Shown: positions 8,629 to 18,291, numbered from the stretch's first letter. The stretch: DNA of 64,000 bases from an uncultured Chlorobiaceae bacterium (GCA_903851385.1 CAINOC010000006.1:1-64000); one strand, 5' to 3'. Notes: generated by a model not told the origin, from the letters alone. A program made the numbers and translations.

Positions 8629-9808
8629 TACTGTTACCTCCCTCGTCATCTGAGGATTCCATTCCCCTAGTTTGCTGACTATCTGCATTGCCACCATCTC
8701 CTGCAGCCAGTTGCTCCTCAATGAAACGCTGCATCTCCTCTTTCTTTGGCAGCTCCAGCAGATACTTCGAGACAAAAAGCTGATTATCAATTCCTGCCAA
8801 TGCGAACTCAACCAGAGAGTGATTTTTATGGGTACACAAAAGAATTCCTATGGGTGGATTGTCATTCTCACGCATCATGCACTTTCTGTACCAGTTCACA
8901 TAGGTATTTAGCTGACCAATGTTTTCATGGCTGAACTCGGCAAGTTTCAGCTCAACCAACACATGGCATTTCAGAATACGGTGATAAAAAACCAGATCGA
9001 CAAAGTAGTACTCATCGCCGATCAATATTTTTTTCTGACGCGCTTCAAAACAGAATCTGTGTCCCAGTTCAAGGAGAAAATCTTCAAGCTTGCCGATAAG
9101 CAGATCTTCGAGCTGGGATTCTGCCATGACCTCTCTGGATTTCAGCCCGAGAAATTCAAACAGATATGGATCGCGAATATCAAGTTGAATGCTTTGCTGC
9201 TCTGCATGCTGGTGAGCAAGCTTCGAAAGCTTTTGTTTGTCGCGGGAAAGGCCGGAGCGTTCATAGTAGAGACTGTGAATCTGCCGTTTCAGCTCACGCA
9301 CCGACCAGTTTCCCTGAATACACTCCATTTCATAAAAGGTGCGTTTTGTCGCATCTTCACATTGCAGCAGTTCAGCAATATGACTGAACGAAATCCTGCT
9401 CAACAGTTCATCGGGCGCAACCCCCGATTCGGGATACAGTGACTCCCGAAAGTTGACGGTGGTTGCGAATGGCAAAAGCTTGTTCTTCAATTCGGGAGAC
9501 AACGACTCCCGAATTGAAGGGTAAGTCAAATAAAATTTACGGTATCGCCTCAGTTCCCGTGCTTCTGACCGGCTGATTCCAGCCTGCATCAACCGTTTGG
9601 ATAACAGCTCAATAATTTTGTCACCATATCGGGCGCGATCGGCTCCCCGCAACTCGTACTCGGAGATATAACAACCGATAAGCCAGTTGCGAAGGGTCAG
9701 GCTCGTGTTGACCGCCCGTGAAGCTTGTGCCGCTAGTTCAGTATGGACCTGCCCGATAGCTGCAACGAGTTGCTCGAACGACAATGAAAATAACGCAGGA
9801 GTTGCCAT
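8612..9808 (-). CDS. DUF1016 (YhcG) family PD-(D/E)XK nuclease-like protein
   Basis: 398 residues. The N-terminal half (about 10-190) is the helical DUF1016 N domain with RNWLIGCYISEYE and SRSEARELRRYRKFY. The C-terminal half (about 210-360) is the PDDEXK nuclease-like domain, with the catalytic-type Asp in YFVDLVFYH and an E-x-K in VLVELKL. The tail after residue 365 is Gly/Ser/Asp-rich and disordered, and encodes the overlap with the HTH gene. The family is found in toxin-antitoxin-like and restriction contexts; DNA cleavage is predicted from motifs only. Confidence 0.88.
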   Translation of the reverse strand: MATPALFSLSFEQLVAAIGQVHTELAAQASRAVNTSLTLRNWLIGCYISEYELRGADRARYGDKIIELLSKRLMQAGISRSEARELRRYRKFYLTYPSIRESLSPELKNKLLPFATTVNFRESLYPESGVAPDELLSRISFSHIAELLQCEDATKRTFYEMECIQGNWSVRELKRQIHSLYYERSGLSRDKQKLSKLAHQHAEQQSIQLDIRDPYLFEFLGLKSREVMAESQLEDLLIGKLEDFLLELGHRFCFEARQKKILIGDEYYFVDLVFYHRILKCHVLVELKLAEFSHENIGQLNTYVNWYRKCMMRENDNPPIGILLCTHKNHSLVEFALAGIDNQLFVSKYLLELPKKEEMQRFIEEQLAAGDGGNADSQQTRGMESSDDEGGNSNEQDS

Positions 9809-10147
9809 ATTTATACTCCCTTCTTGTTTTCAAACATAAGCATGTGAGTGGGGTTCACTTTTTGGAAAGTGAGCAGGGTAAAAATGTAAACTGGTGTTAC
9901 ACGCTCTCATGATCTTTTATTTATCATTTATTCACATCAAATAAAAGATACGAAATAGTTTAGAGCACAAGATTTCTGATATGAATATACTGCCGGTTAT
10001 GGGTCATAAACTGTCTGAGGTTAAAAAACTTTAACGGTTATTGTGTTTCTGTCTTTGAATTATTTCCTCGCTCAAGGAGTTAATATTGTAATAAAGGCAA
10101 TTGTTTGCCATTCCGAAGATCGGCTCATTTTTCAAAAGGGAAACATC
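9809..10147. other. intergenic divergent promoter region
   Basis: About 340 bases between the divergent DUF1016 gene and the Old Yellow Enzyme gene. It is A+T-rich with a short inverted repeat (TCACTTT/AAAGTGA around 9855-9873). I see no gene or known RNA here; it presumably holds both promoters. Confidence 0.5.
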
Positions 10148-11224
10148 ATGTTGCAGCTATTTTCACCGACCACAATAGGTTCACTTACGCTCCGAAATCA
10201 TCTGGTGATGGCACCGATGACCCGAAACCGGGCACCAGGCAATGTTCCGAATGAGCTCATGGCTGAGTACTACGCTCAGCGGGCATCTGCAGGGCTTATC
10301 ATCACTGAGGGTGCATCTCCTTCTCCAAACGGGTTAGGTTATCCAAGGATACCGGGAATTTTTTCAAATGAGCAGATAGAAGGATGGAAGCTTGTTACAG
10401 AAGCAGTTCACGCTAAAGGTGGAAAACTGTTCATCCAGTTAATGCATGGTGGACGAATAGGTCATCCGCTCAATTTACCTGTTGGTGCTCATATACTGGG
10501 ACCCTCTGCTGTGGCTGCTGCCGGAGAGATCTACACCGATGCCGAGGGTATGAAACCGTATGTCATACCGCAGGCGATGACTGATGGTGATATCAAGAGT
10601 ACTATCGAGGAATATGCACAAGCTGCGAGGAACGCGATTCAAGCGGGGTTTGATGGTATAGAGCTGCACAGTGCAAACGGTTATCTGCTTGAGCAATTCA
10701 TCCGTCCTACTTCCAATCAGCGTAAAGATCACTATGGCGGCACTATCGAGAACCGTGCCCGTTTTGTGCTCGAAGTCGCTGACGCGGCGAGCAAGGCCAT
10801 CGGCAAGGAGAGGGTTGGTATACGCCTCTCGCCTTACGGCATTTTCAACGACATGCCGCTTTACCCGGCTATGGAGGCTGATTACACCTATCTTGCAAAG
10901 CAGCTCAATGCTCACGGCCTGCTTTATATCCACCTGGTCGATCACTCTTCTATGGGTGCACCTCAAGTACCTGCCTCAATCAAGGCAACGTTCCGTAACG
11001 AGTTTAACGGGAAGCTGATTCTCTCTGGGGGCTACGATGCTGCACGCGCGGAGTGCGATCTTGAGGAGGAAAAGTGTGATCTGATAGCTGTGGGGAGGCC
11101 GTTCCTCGCCAATCCTGATCTTGTTGCGAGATGGAAGTCCGGTGCTGCGGTCAACGAAGCTGATATGACGACCTTCTATATGTCCGGGCCTAAAGGATAT
11201 ACCGATTATCCAGAGTTGAGTTAA
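10148..11224 (+). CDS. Old Yellow Enzyme family alkene reductase
   Basis: 358 residues from the ATG at 10148, preceded by AAAGGG; the longer in-frame start at 10043 adds 35 residues that do not look like this family. A FMN-binding TIM barrel begins with LFSPTTIGSLTLRNHLVMAPMTRNRA. The substrate-binding His-x-x-Asn is in HSANGYLLEQFIRP, and the phosphate-binding GRPFLANPDLV lies near the end. Such NAD(P)H-dependent flavoenzymes reduce activated C=C bonds (NemA-type). The physiological substrate cannot be read from sequence. A ynbE-like gene follows 21 bases later. Confidence 0.92.
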   Translation: MLQLFSPTTIGSLTLRNHLVMAPMTRNRAPGNVPNELMAEYYAQRASAGLIITEGASPSPNGLGYPRIPGIFSNEQIEGWKLVTEAVHAKGGKLFIQLMHGGRIGHPLNLPVGAHILGPSAVAAAGEIYTDAEGMKPYVIPQAMTDGDIKSTIEEYAQAARNAIQAGFDGIELHSANGYLLEQFIRPTSNQRKDHYGGTIENRARFVLEVADAASKAIGKERVGIRLSPYGIFNDMPLYPAMEADYTYLAKQLNAHGLLYIHLVDHSSMGAPQVPASIKATFRNEFNGKLILSGGYDAARAECDLEEEKCDLIAVGRPFLANPDLVARWKSGAAVNEADMTTFYMSGPKGYTDYPELS

Positions 11225-11245
11225 TAAACTTCCAAAGGAATATCC

Positions 11246-11449
11246 ATGAACAAACGAACCATTAGCAGTCTGGTACTACTTTCGATTACTGCCAGTGCCC
11301 TTATGACAGGGTGTAGTCCAACCATTCGGATTGAAGCACCTGATAAACCTATTGTGATCAATATGAACATCAAAATCGATCACGAAATCAGGATAAAGGT
11401 TGACCGTGAACTCGACTCTCTGCTCGACAATAAAAAAGGCTTATTCTAA
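11246..11449 (+). CDS. ynbE: YnbE family lipoprotein
   Basis: 67 residues. The signal peptide ends in a lipobox (MTGC, Cys23). The mature part SPTIRIEAPDKPIVINMNIKID is typical of YnbE. In E. coli ynbE sits with ydbH and ydbL; YnbE and YdbH are proposed to form a periplasm-spanning conduit for phospholipid transport to the outer membrane. Here the order is ynbE-ydbL-ydbH, tightly spaced on one strand. Confidence 0.9.
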   Translation: MNKRTISSLVLLSITASALMTGCSPTIRIEAPDKPIVINMNIKIDHEIRIKVDRELDSLLDNKKGLF

Positions 11450-11466
11450 CCTGAAGAAACGGAACA

Positions 11467-11814
11467 ATGAAAACGATACAATCCATAGCGTTAAGAGTAG
11501 TGGTAACTATGATGATGATGATAGGCCTTGCCACATCCGCTTTTGCACTTGACCTCGAAACAGCCCGCTCAAAGGGATTAGCCGGGGAGGTTGACAACGG
11601 ACTGCTTTCCGTACCTCCCGGAGCTTCGGCTGAAGCCCAGGCAATGATTACAACCATTAATAATTCTCGCCGGGCGGAGTATGCAAAAGTTGCAGCTCAA
11701 AATAATCTTGCGCTTGATGTTGTTGGCGGGATGATGTTCCAAAAAATCTATGCCCGTCTTCCGGCAGGTACATGGGTGCAGGTTCAGGGGAAATGGACAA
11801 AAAAGGCACAGTAA
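11467..11814 (+). CDS. ydbL: YdbL family periplasmic protein (DUF1318)
   Basis: 115 residues with a signal peptide ending near residue 28 (TSAFA). Conserved features are the early LDLETARSKGLAGEVDNGLL block, NNSRRAEYAKVAAQNN in the middle, and a C-terminal YARLPAGTWVQVQGKW. This is the DUF1318/YdbL pattern; YdbL is thought to modulate YnbE assembly on YdbH. It lies 17 bases after ynbE and 19 before ydbH, so the three are very likely one operon. Confidence 0.9.
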   Translation: MKTIQSIALRVVVTMMMMIGLATSAFALDLETARSKGLAGEVDNGLLSVPPGASAEAQAMITTINNSRRAEYAKVAAQNNLALDVVGGMMFQKIYARLPAGTWVQVQGKWTKKAQ

Positions 11815-11833
11815 TGCTGGAGAATAAGCCGCT

Positions 11834-13957
11834 GTGAAATGGCCACTGCGTATCCTCCTTGCCCTGTTTCTGCTGCTGGCGCTGATGCCGGCAGCAGCAT
11901 GGCTGTTTTTTCCCTGGTATGCACAGCCGCTGATTGACCGTCTCCTTGAGGACAAACCATTTCATGTTGAAGTTTCCGGTTTAGGTTTGCCGAGTTTTAC
12001 CGGAGTAGGGTTTCGCTCGATAAAGGTGCGCTTTATCACACCCCCCGATGACTGCAGTGATGTTGTCACCTATGCGCTTTCACTCACGAACGGTTTGCTC
12101 TCCTGGCATGTCGAAAACCCCGATACCTCTGGCGCACGACCTCTGCTGCCTAACATTGTCAATACCGCCTTCACCATAGAAGCAGATTCCATCAAGGTGA
12201 AACCGGATCCGGAAGCCTTTACCTTTGGTGACAGCCAACCACGGATAACAGTCAACATGGAGCTCTCCCGCAAGAATGGCTTTACCCTCTCCTTTAGACC
12301 GCTTTCAGCTGCCTATAACATCAATGGAGCTACGGTGGCCCGCGAAAAGCTCCGTCTTGAAGAGGTGAGCTTCAAGGTTAGGCTCAATCCTGCAGACCAC
12401 TGGCAGCAGAGAATGGATACTCTGCGTGTGGCAAAACTCTTCAGTGATGGAGTGCCATCGCCGGTGAGCAATTTTAAAGCGCTTTTCGGCTCGAAACGCG
12501 ACACTCTCAAACCCTGTACTCTCACGCTCACTGGCTGCTCAGTAGAGCTTTTTCATTGGAAAGCCTCATCGCAGCGTATCGACTACGACCTGAAAGAAAA
12601 AAAGTCACGATTCACTCTCAGTCTTGCCGAAATACCGCTTGCAGAACTTCCCTGGTTCAACCGGGGGGGTATCAATACACCCTCAGCTACCGGTCGGGTA
12701 AGCGGATTCATTCCCATCGAATTCCAGGACTCTACGGTGCTCGTGCGTAATGCGCTCGTTATTGCCGGAAAGGGCACAAGAATAATTTACTACACCAAAG
12801 AAAAAAAGCCATTGCTCTCACTTGATCTGGGGGTTGGGGAGCTGCTGAATAAACTTAATGCAAGGGTAACTCTCAGCAGCCGTGGCAATAAGCTTTCGGG
12901 GCTTGCAATGAGCAATCTCTCGGCGACACTGCTCGGAGGAACAGTCACATCCACACCAGTCAGCTTCGACCAGTCAGAGAATGCCACTATCTTGACCTTA
13001 AAGCTGGACAAGATCAAGGTACTTGACCGGGTGCGTCTGCACGGCGATTTCAAGGGCTCTCTTAACGGAACGGTGAGCGGCACCATTCCACTTACCATTG
13101 AACAAAAAGGACTTTCCATCCGGAATGCACATCTACGCTCCTCCGGAGGCGGCACCATTACCGTTGCACCCCCTTCAAAACGGCGATCGACGAGCGAACG
13201 CATTTTCGGTACCCAGAAGCCGGATGCCGACTATACTTTCAATGAGCCTGACCTTGTGTTTAGCCGTTTGTTCAACGGGAACACCACCATCAGGTTCAGC
13301 ATGAAAAATCTTCTCCGTAAAACCGAAGGCGGCGAACTGCTGCTCCTCTCACCAAAAGGAACCCTTTCACTCGGCTATGACCTTCTGAATCCCGGTATTG
13401 TCTCTCTTTCGGATTTCAGCGCAGAAATTTTTGGAGGCTCGGTCGCTCTCCACCATATCGATTACGATATGCAAAAAAAAGAGGGGGAAACCGAGCTGCA
13501 GCTCGACAACATTCCGCTGCAGAAACTGCTCGACCTGCAGGGCACAAAAAAGCTCTCTGCAACGGGTACCGTCCGGGGAAGCATTCCCGTTAAGATGAAA
13601 AACGAAGTGTTTGAAATCACCAATGGAGGAATGACTGCCGAACAGTCAGGTCAGATCATTTACGTCACCACACCTGAAGAACGGGCTGCTGCAAACCAGG
13701 GTCTCCGAACCACCTATGAAGCGCTGTCAAATTTTCTTTATGTACAGTTGTTGTCTTCAATCAACATGGCGCCAGATGGAAAATCAGCCATTACCATTCA
13801 GCTCAAGGGTACAAACCCCGACTTTCAGAGTGGACGGTCAATCGAACTGAACCTCAACGTTGAACAAAACCTGCTTGATCTCATGCGCAGCCTCTCAATT
13901 TCCTCAAATGTCGAACAGATTATCACCGAAAAGGCACTGAAAATGCAAAAAAAGTAA
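11834..13957 (+). CDS. ydbH: YdbH family AsmA-like envelope protein
   Basis: 707 residues starting at GTG with GGAG upstream. One N-terminal membrane anchor (about 3-28) is followed by a long repetitive beta-strand-rich periplasmic region with recurrent blocks (NINGATVAREKLRLEEV; LGGTVTSTPVSF; FGGSVALHHIDYDM). This is the AsmA-like/YdbH fold that forms a lipid-carrying beta groove (TamB and YhdP relatives). It is shorter than E. coli YdbH (about 880). In E. coli YdbH acts redundantly with TamB and YhdP in phospholipid traffic; the same role is inferred here from the neighbouring ynbE and ydbL. Confidence 0.85.
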   Translation: MKWPLRILLALFLLLALMPAAAWLFFPWYAQPLIDRLLEDKPFHVEVSGLGLPSFTGVGFRSIKVRFITPPDDCSDVVTYALSLTNGLLSWHVENPDTSGARPLLPNIVNTAFTIEADSIKVKPDPEAFTFGDSQPRITVNMELSRKNGFTLSFRPLSAAYNINGATVAREKLRLEEVSFKVRLNPADHWQQRMDTLRVAKLFSDGVPSPVSNFKALFGSKRDTLKPCTLTLTGCSVELFHWKASSQRIDYDLKEKKSRFTLSLAEIPLAELPWFNRGGINTPSATGRVSGFIPIEFQDSTVLVRNALVIAGKGTRIIYYTKEKKPLLSLDLGVGELLNKLNARVTLSSRGNKLSGLAMSNLSATLLGGTVTSTPVSFDQSENATILTLKLDKIKVLDRVRLHGDFKGSLNGTVSGTIPLTIEQKGLSIRNAHLRSSGGGTITVAPPSKRRSTSERIFGTQKPDADYTFNEPDLVFSRLFNGNTTIRFSMKNLLRKTEGGELLLLSPKGTLSLGYDLLNPGIVSLSDFSAEIFGGSVALHHIDYDMQKKEGETELQLDNIPLQKLLDLQGTKKLSATGTVRGSIPVKMKNEVFEITNGGMTAEQSGQIIYVTTPEERAAANQGLRTTYEALSNFLYVQLLSSINMAPDGKSAITIQLKGTNPDFQSGRSIELNLNVEQNLLDLMRSLSISSNVEQIITEKALKMQKK

Positions 13958-14058
13958 AAGAATAAAGCTCATACTAATACCTTCTTCAGATATATATCTT
14001 GGCCTTTCATATGTTCATCGCGAACGATACCGTATTAACTCTCTTGGGGCAAGTAAAT

Positions 14059-15039
14059 TTACAGGCCAAGGGTTATCAGGTCATGAATGTGGACCATGCC
14101 GACCGGATGCTGTTCACTGTCGCAGACAAGCAGCTGCGTGATGCGGTAGGTTTCGAGAATATCAAGACATTCTTTGGCCATGGTGCTGGAAGAGACGGTT
14201 TTCGGGTTTGCCGTCATGACTGAGCCTGCGCTGAGGGTGAGAAACTCTTTGCCGCTTTGAACCAGACGACGAAGGTCGCCATCGGTAAATATGCCGGTTA
14301 AGCATCCTTCTTCATTGACAACTGCGCTTACCCCATATCGTTTAGAGGTCATTTCCAGGATAAGGTCGGTAACAGAGGCACTTTCTTTGACGAGGGGTAC
14401 TGCGTTGTCCTTTGCCATGATGTCGGTAACTTTTACGGTCAGCCGGCGGCCGAGTGATCCTTTGGGGTGGGTGAGTGCAAAATCTCTCTGGGTGAAATTT
14501 TTCTGCTGCATCAAAGAGATAGCGAGCGCATCTCCCATGGCGAGCATGGCGGTTGTGGATGTTGTAGGGGCAAGATCGTAAGGACAGGCTTCCTTTTCTA
14601 TATCGGTATCCAGGGTAATGTGGGCGTTCAAGGCCAGAAACGATCGTTTGTTGCCGGTCATGGCAATGATTGTTGCTCCGATCTGCTTGAGAGCAGGGAT
14701 GATAAAATTAAGCTCTTCCGTGGTGCCGCTTTTGGAGAGGCAGATAACAACATCATCTTGGCTTACTATACCAAGATCTCCATGAGCCGCATCTGCAGGG
14801 TGAAGAAACAGGGCAGTTGAACCGGTAGACGACATGGTTGCGGCAATTTTCTGGGCGATAATACCGGATTTACCCATGCCGGAGATAATTATTTTTCCCT
14901 TACATGCAGCCAGAAGCATGACAGCATCGGAAAAACTGTCGTCAAGCCTTTCGGCTATCTGTTGAATGGCAAGGGCTTCCTGTTCCAGAATTGTTCTTCC
15001 TGTTTGAGTAATGAGCTGGTTTGGGGATGTGGTATTCAT
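14059..15039 (-). CDS. kdsD: KpsF/GutQ-type D-arabinose 5-phosphate isomerase
   Basis: 326 residues, the full family length. The N-terminal SIS domain carries GMGKSGIIAQKIAATMSSTGS and FLHPADAAHGDLGIV. Two CBS motifs follow (about 205-326), e.g. RYGVSAVVNEEGCLTGIFTDGDLRR. It isomerises ribulose 5-phosphate to arabinose 5-phosphate, the first step to KDO for lipid A core assembly, consistent with lpxB in the same window. kdsA/kdsB are not nearby. Confidence 0.95.
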   Translation of the reverse strand: MNTTSPNQLITQTGRTILEQEALAIQQIAERLDDSFSDAVMLLAACKGKIIISGMGKSGIIAQKIAATMSSTGSTALFLHPADAAHGDLGIVSQDDVVICLSKSGTTEELNFIIPALKQIGATIIAMTGNKRSFLALNAHITLDTDIEKEACPYDLAPTTSTTAMLAMGDALAISLMQQKNFTQRDFALTHPKGSLGRRLTVKVTDIMAKDNAVPLVKESASVTDLILEMTSKRYGVSAVVNEEGCLTGIFTDGDLRRLVQSGKEFLTLSAGSVMTANPKTVSSSTMAKECLDILETYRITQLLVCDSEQHPVGMVHIHDLITLGL

Positions 15040-15159
15040 GGTCTGGTAATGAATGTATGCATCAATAACGAAAAGAAAATCAGATACTCTTTTTATAAAG
15101 TGTAATATCGGCTAAATTGGGTAATTACAATTTGGTTTACTAATCATAACGTTACGGAA

Positions 15160-15522
15160 ATGAATTTTGATTCGATGAGCTGGGTTATCGTTATGGCGTT
15201 ATCCCTGTCGGTGTTTTCCTTTTTTATTTTTTTGTTCTCCAAGTTTATAGGGTATATGAAAAGAGAGCAGAACCTGGAAATAGAGTCGTTTAAAGATTCA
15301 CTGATTGATAAGGATAATCCTGTGGGTCTGCATGGTGATGAACTTGAAAAACTCAAGCAGCAGCAGGCGGAAGCCCAGCGCCATCTCAAGGAGGTTATAT
15401 CAAGAATTCCCGTTATACAGAAAGATGGAAGATTCCAGATTGATGCGGAGGCGATAAGGAAGCAAAAGGCGGCAGCCAATGGTTCTGCAATGACAGGGAC
15501 GGCTTCTGAAGGTAATGGTTAA
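15160..15522 (+). CDS. hypothetical single-pass membrane protein
   Basis: 120 residues. One hydrophobic helix (about 9-31), a basic/acidic linker, then a likely coiled coil (about 60-85, rich in Glu, Gln and Lys: [20 protein letters not shown]) and an Ala/Gly/Ser-rich tail. It lies 23 bases upstream of the flippase-like gene on the same strand, so may be co-transcribed. I do not recognise the family. Confidence 0.65.
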   Translation: MNFDSMSWVIVMALSLSVFSFFIFLFSKFIGYMKREQNLEIESFKDSLIDKDNPVGLHGDELEKLKQQQAEAQRHLKEVISRIPVIQKDGRFQIDAEAIRKQKAAANGSAMTGTASEGNG

Positions 15523-15545
15523 GTTTTTCTGATTTTATTTGTTGC

Positions 15546-17060
15546 ATGCTTTCAAAGTTAAAGCTTCTGTTCAAAGATACCGTTATCTACGGTTCGAGTA
15601 CCATACTGGCTCGCAGTCTCAATTATCTGCTGGTTCCCCTCTACGCCAATAAACTTTCAACGTTTGATAATGGTGTGCAAACCATTATCTATGCCAACAT
15701 AGCTCTGGCAAATGTGTTGTTTTCGTATGGGCTTGAGACCTCATATCTCAAAGTGGTTTCAGATTCGGCACATCGAGACAGGGATGAAACGCAGCTGTTT
15801 TCCACGGCATTTCTTACACTTTTTGTCACTTCGACGTTGTTTGGGTTAGGCATAGTGTTTTTTGCACCCCTTATTGCAGAACTCATCGGGTTATCGGCTA
15901 CAGATTTTACGTTTGTCCGCTATGCTGCGCTTATTTTGTGGATTGACACTCTGCTGGTTATTCCATTTGCAGAACTTCGTCTTAAAAGAAAAGCGCTGCA
16001 ATTTGCCATTGCCAGGGTAGTGGGGGTGATCGCAGTTGTTGTCAGTGCCGTTATTCTTATTGTCCCTCTCCATACTGGGCTGCCGGGGGTTTTTATTGCT
16101 GAAGCGTTTGGCTCCCTGGTCAGCCTGTTGCTGGTTATTCCTGTTTTCAGTCAGTTCAGAATCTTCTTTTCAGCCAGCCAGTTGCGTGAAATGCTTCGCA
16201 TCGGCTTGCCTTATGTGCCTACAGGGATTGCTGGCCTTTTGATTCATCTGATTGACCGGAACATTTTAATCCGCATACCAGCTTCTCAGATAGAAATAAT
16301 CTATGGGAAAGGCTATCAGCCATCTGATATTGTGGGTATTTATGGAAGGATTGCCGCTTTTGGGGTTGTACTGCAGCTTTTTATTCAGGTATTCCGTTTT
16401 GCATGGCAGCCTTTTTTTCTGCAGCATGCAAAAGACCCGGATGCGAAAAGGCTGTTTCAGCATGTGCTGAGCATTTCAACCTTTTTTACCATGTTTCTTG
16501 CCCTTGCAGCTACGTATTTTGTTCCTGATCTTGTTCGTTATCACTATGCAGGCAGTTTTTATCTACTTCCTCCCCGTTACTGGATCGGGCTTTCCATATT
16601 GCCATGGATTTTTGTGAGTTATGTTTTTGATATGGTATCGACCAATCTTTCTGCCGGGATTCTTATAACAGGTAATACCCGATATCTGCCTGTCGTCACG
16701 TTTGCCGGTGCAGCCGTTACAGCTCTCTTCTGCTGGTGGCTTGTTCCATTACAAGGTATGGATGGTGCTGCTTATGCTATCGTTGCCGGTACGGTTGTCA
16801 TGTGCCTTGTGATGGCATGGTACTCACTGAAAGTCTTTCCTGTTCGCTATGACTGGCTTAAACTCTTTCTGTTGTTTTTAGCTGGTATAACGCTGGGGTC
16901 AGTTCAGTCCTTTGTTGGGTCGGAACTGTTTCAGGCAGGAGCAGTTATCGGCATAAAAGTAGCCATGCTTGCTCTCTATCTTGCATGTGCGATGGTGCTT
17001 TTCCGCGAAGAAGCCATGCTCGTAGCCGTTAAGGTGGGGAATAAATTCAGGAGAAACTGA
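15546..17060 (+). CDS. oligosaccharide flippase family protein (Wzx/MVF-like)
   Basis: 504 residues with about 12-14 hydrophobic helices. The N-terminus [27 protein letters not shown] is the typical start of the polysaccharide biosynthesis/flippase family (MOP superfamily). Such proteins move lipid-linked sugar units across the inner membrane. No glycosyltransferase or polymerase gene lies beside it, so the substrate is unknown. It converges with the Spy-like gene at 17084. Confidence 0.88.
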   Translation: MLSKLKLLFKDTVIYGSSTILARSLNYLLVPLYANKLSTFDNGVQTIIYANIALANVLFSYGLETSYLKVVSDSAHRDRDETQLFSTAFLTLFVTSTLFGLGIVFFAPLIAELIGLSATDFTFVRYAALILWIDTLLVIPFAELRLKRKALQFAIARVVGVIAVVVSAVILIVPLHTGLPGVFIAEAFGSLVSLLLVIPVFSQFRIFFSASQLREMLRIGLPYVPTGIAGLLIHLIDRNILIRIPASQIEIIYGKGYQPSDIVGIYGRIAAFGVVLQLFIQVFRFAWQPFFLQHAKDPDAKRLFQHVLSISTFFTMFLALAATYFVPDLVRYHYAGSFYLLPPRYWIGLSILPWIFVSYVFDMVSTNLSAGILITGNTRYLPVVTFAGAAVTALFCWWLVPLQGMDGAAYAIVAGTVVMCLVMAWYSLKVFPVRYDWLKLFLLFLAGITLGSVQSFVGSELFQAGAVIGIKVAMLALYLACAMVLFREEAMLVAVKVGNKFRRN

Positions 17061-17083
17061 ATATCCACCTGAGTGTGACGGTT

Positions 17084-17611
17084 TTAATCTCTTCTGACAG
17101 CTGGAGATGCTTCACCCCATCGTCCTTTTCCTCCATGATGTATTTTACGTGTTGCCATGTTTTCAAGAACTTCTTTCAACTTACCTTGTTGTTCAGGTGT
17201 GCAGAGTTTGGAAAGTTGATGAAAATGAAGGACCAGTTCCCGTTCTATTGCTGCCTGATGGAGCCCCATGGCTGCAACAAGAGATTCAATTTTTTTAGTG
17301 TCCGGATTATCCTTAAGCGACTCTTCAACAAGTTGTTTTTTTATTGGAGCAATGGCCTCCATTGCAGGTCTGACTTTGAGAAAATGCTCCTGACGCAGTT
17401 TTTCGAAACTTATGGTCTGTGACTCATCGAGGTCAAGCTGTCTTGCTAAAAAGTTTTCATGATTGAACTGACCTCCTCCGGGTAAAGGTTCCCATCTATG
17501 GGAGTGTTGTATCCACAGAGCACTGAGCAGTGATATATTCAGCAGAACAAGAAGAACAAGCGCGCCGGTAATTAAGCGTTTCGAAGTAAAAAAGTTCATA
17601 GTATTAACCAT
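17084..17611 (-). CDS. Spy/CnrX-like periplasmic sensor protein, membrane-anchored
   Basis: 175 residues with an uncleaved-looking N-terminal helix (about 12-32) and an all-helical periplasmic part. Key stretches are LDLDESQTISFEKLRQEHF, EESLKDNPDTKKIESLVAAMG and KLCTPEQQGKLKEVLENM, the last a variant LTxxQ motif. This is the architecture of periplasmic heavy-metal sensors (CnrX/ZraP) and Spy/CpxP. The internal 'D/NPDTKKIE..' segment is shared with the upstream Spy-like protein, so the two look like diverged duplicates. It is the last gene of a sigma-factor operon. An alternative start is the Met at residue 5. Confidence 0.75.
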   Translation of the reverse strand: MVNTMNFFTSKRLITGALVLLVLLNISLLSALWIQHSHRWEPLPGGGQFNHENFLARQLDLDESQTISFEKLRQEHFLKVRPAMEAIAPIKKQLVEESLKDNPDTKKIESLVAAMGLHQAAIERELVLHFHQLSKLCTPEQQGKLKEVLENMATRKIHHGGKGRWGEASPAVRRD

Positions 17612-17617
17612 AATTTC

Positions 17618-17648
17618 AAGCAGGCCATCATTTTTGATGAGCCTGCTT
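17618..17648. promoter_or_regulatory. intercistronic hairpin between the two Spy-like genes
   Basis: AAGCAGGCCATCA (17618-17630) pairs with 17635-17648 around a TTTT loop with one bulged base. On the minus strand no T-run follows, so it is more likely an mRNA processing/stability or partial-termination element than a full terminator. Confidence 0.45.
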
Positions 17649-17676
17649 ATTTTATTTGTAAGGACCTCATTCTTCT

Positions 17677-18291
17677 TTACGGCCTCATATTGCAGTTTCC
17701 CCTCATGCCGAAGTTTCCACGCATCTGATAGTGCCCCATCATTGGCTGCATTTTTTCGATTTGAGCAGGTGAAAGAATAGAGGCAAGTTCAGCCAGATGA
17801 GTGCTTTTCAGGTGTGCCAAGGTTGCATGCAGCCTGCCGATTTTTTCGGAGATTTCATCAATCTTTTTGGTGTTCGGACTGTGTTTTAACGATTCCTCTC
17901 GAAGTTCGCGGTTCAATGTTACGAGTTTTTCTTTCTCTGTAATCATAGCGCTGAAGTGTTTCTTCTGGAGTTCCTGAACTTGCATGCTTTGTTTGTCGTT
18001 CAGGCCCAGGCGTTCCTGCATCCAGTAATTCCTGCAATTTTGCCAACTTCCTCCAGCTCCTCCAGGTCCTCTCATGTATGGCATTCTGTCATCCGGTCCA
18101 ATTTCAGAGAGTCTTTTTTGCCATTCGTGGCGGTAAGCCACCCGATCTTCGATTGGCGCATTCCTCATTTTTCCTCGAAGAGCTGCAAGTTCTGAGTCAG
18201 TTGCATGGCTGTAATCAGTCGCGGCAAAGGCAGTAGCTCCAAAACCAAGCAATGAGGTTGACATGAGTACTATCATCATGTTTTTTTTCAT
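17677..18291 (-). CDS. Spy/CpxP-like periplasmic protein
   Basis: 204 residues with a clear cleavable signal peptide (ends near ATAFA, residue 23). The mature protein has an N-terminal block (ELAALRGKMRNAPIEDRVAYRHEWQKRL), then a helical Spy-like core: RLGLNDKQSMQVQELQKKHF, LREESLKHSPNTKKIDEIS, and SILSPAQIEKMQPMM, where LSPAQ is the LTxxQ-type motif. The tail is Met/Gly/Asn/Arg-rich. Spy/CpxP proteins bind unfolded proteins or metals in the periplasm. Its position directly behind a sigma/anti-sigma pair suggests it is a sensor or the regulon's chaperone. Confidence 0.78.
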   Translation of the reverse strand: MKKNMMIVLMSTSLLGFGATAFAATDYSHATDSELAALRGKMRNAPIEDRVAYRHEWQKRLSEIGPDDRMPYMRGPGGAGGSWQNCRNYWMQERLGLNDKQSMQVQELQKKHFSAMITEKEKLVTLNRELREESLKHSPNTKKIDEISEKIGRLHATLAHLKSTHLAELASILSPAQIEKMQPMMGHYQMRGNFGMRGNCNMRP

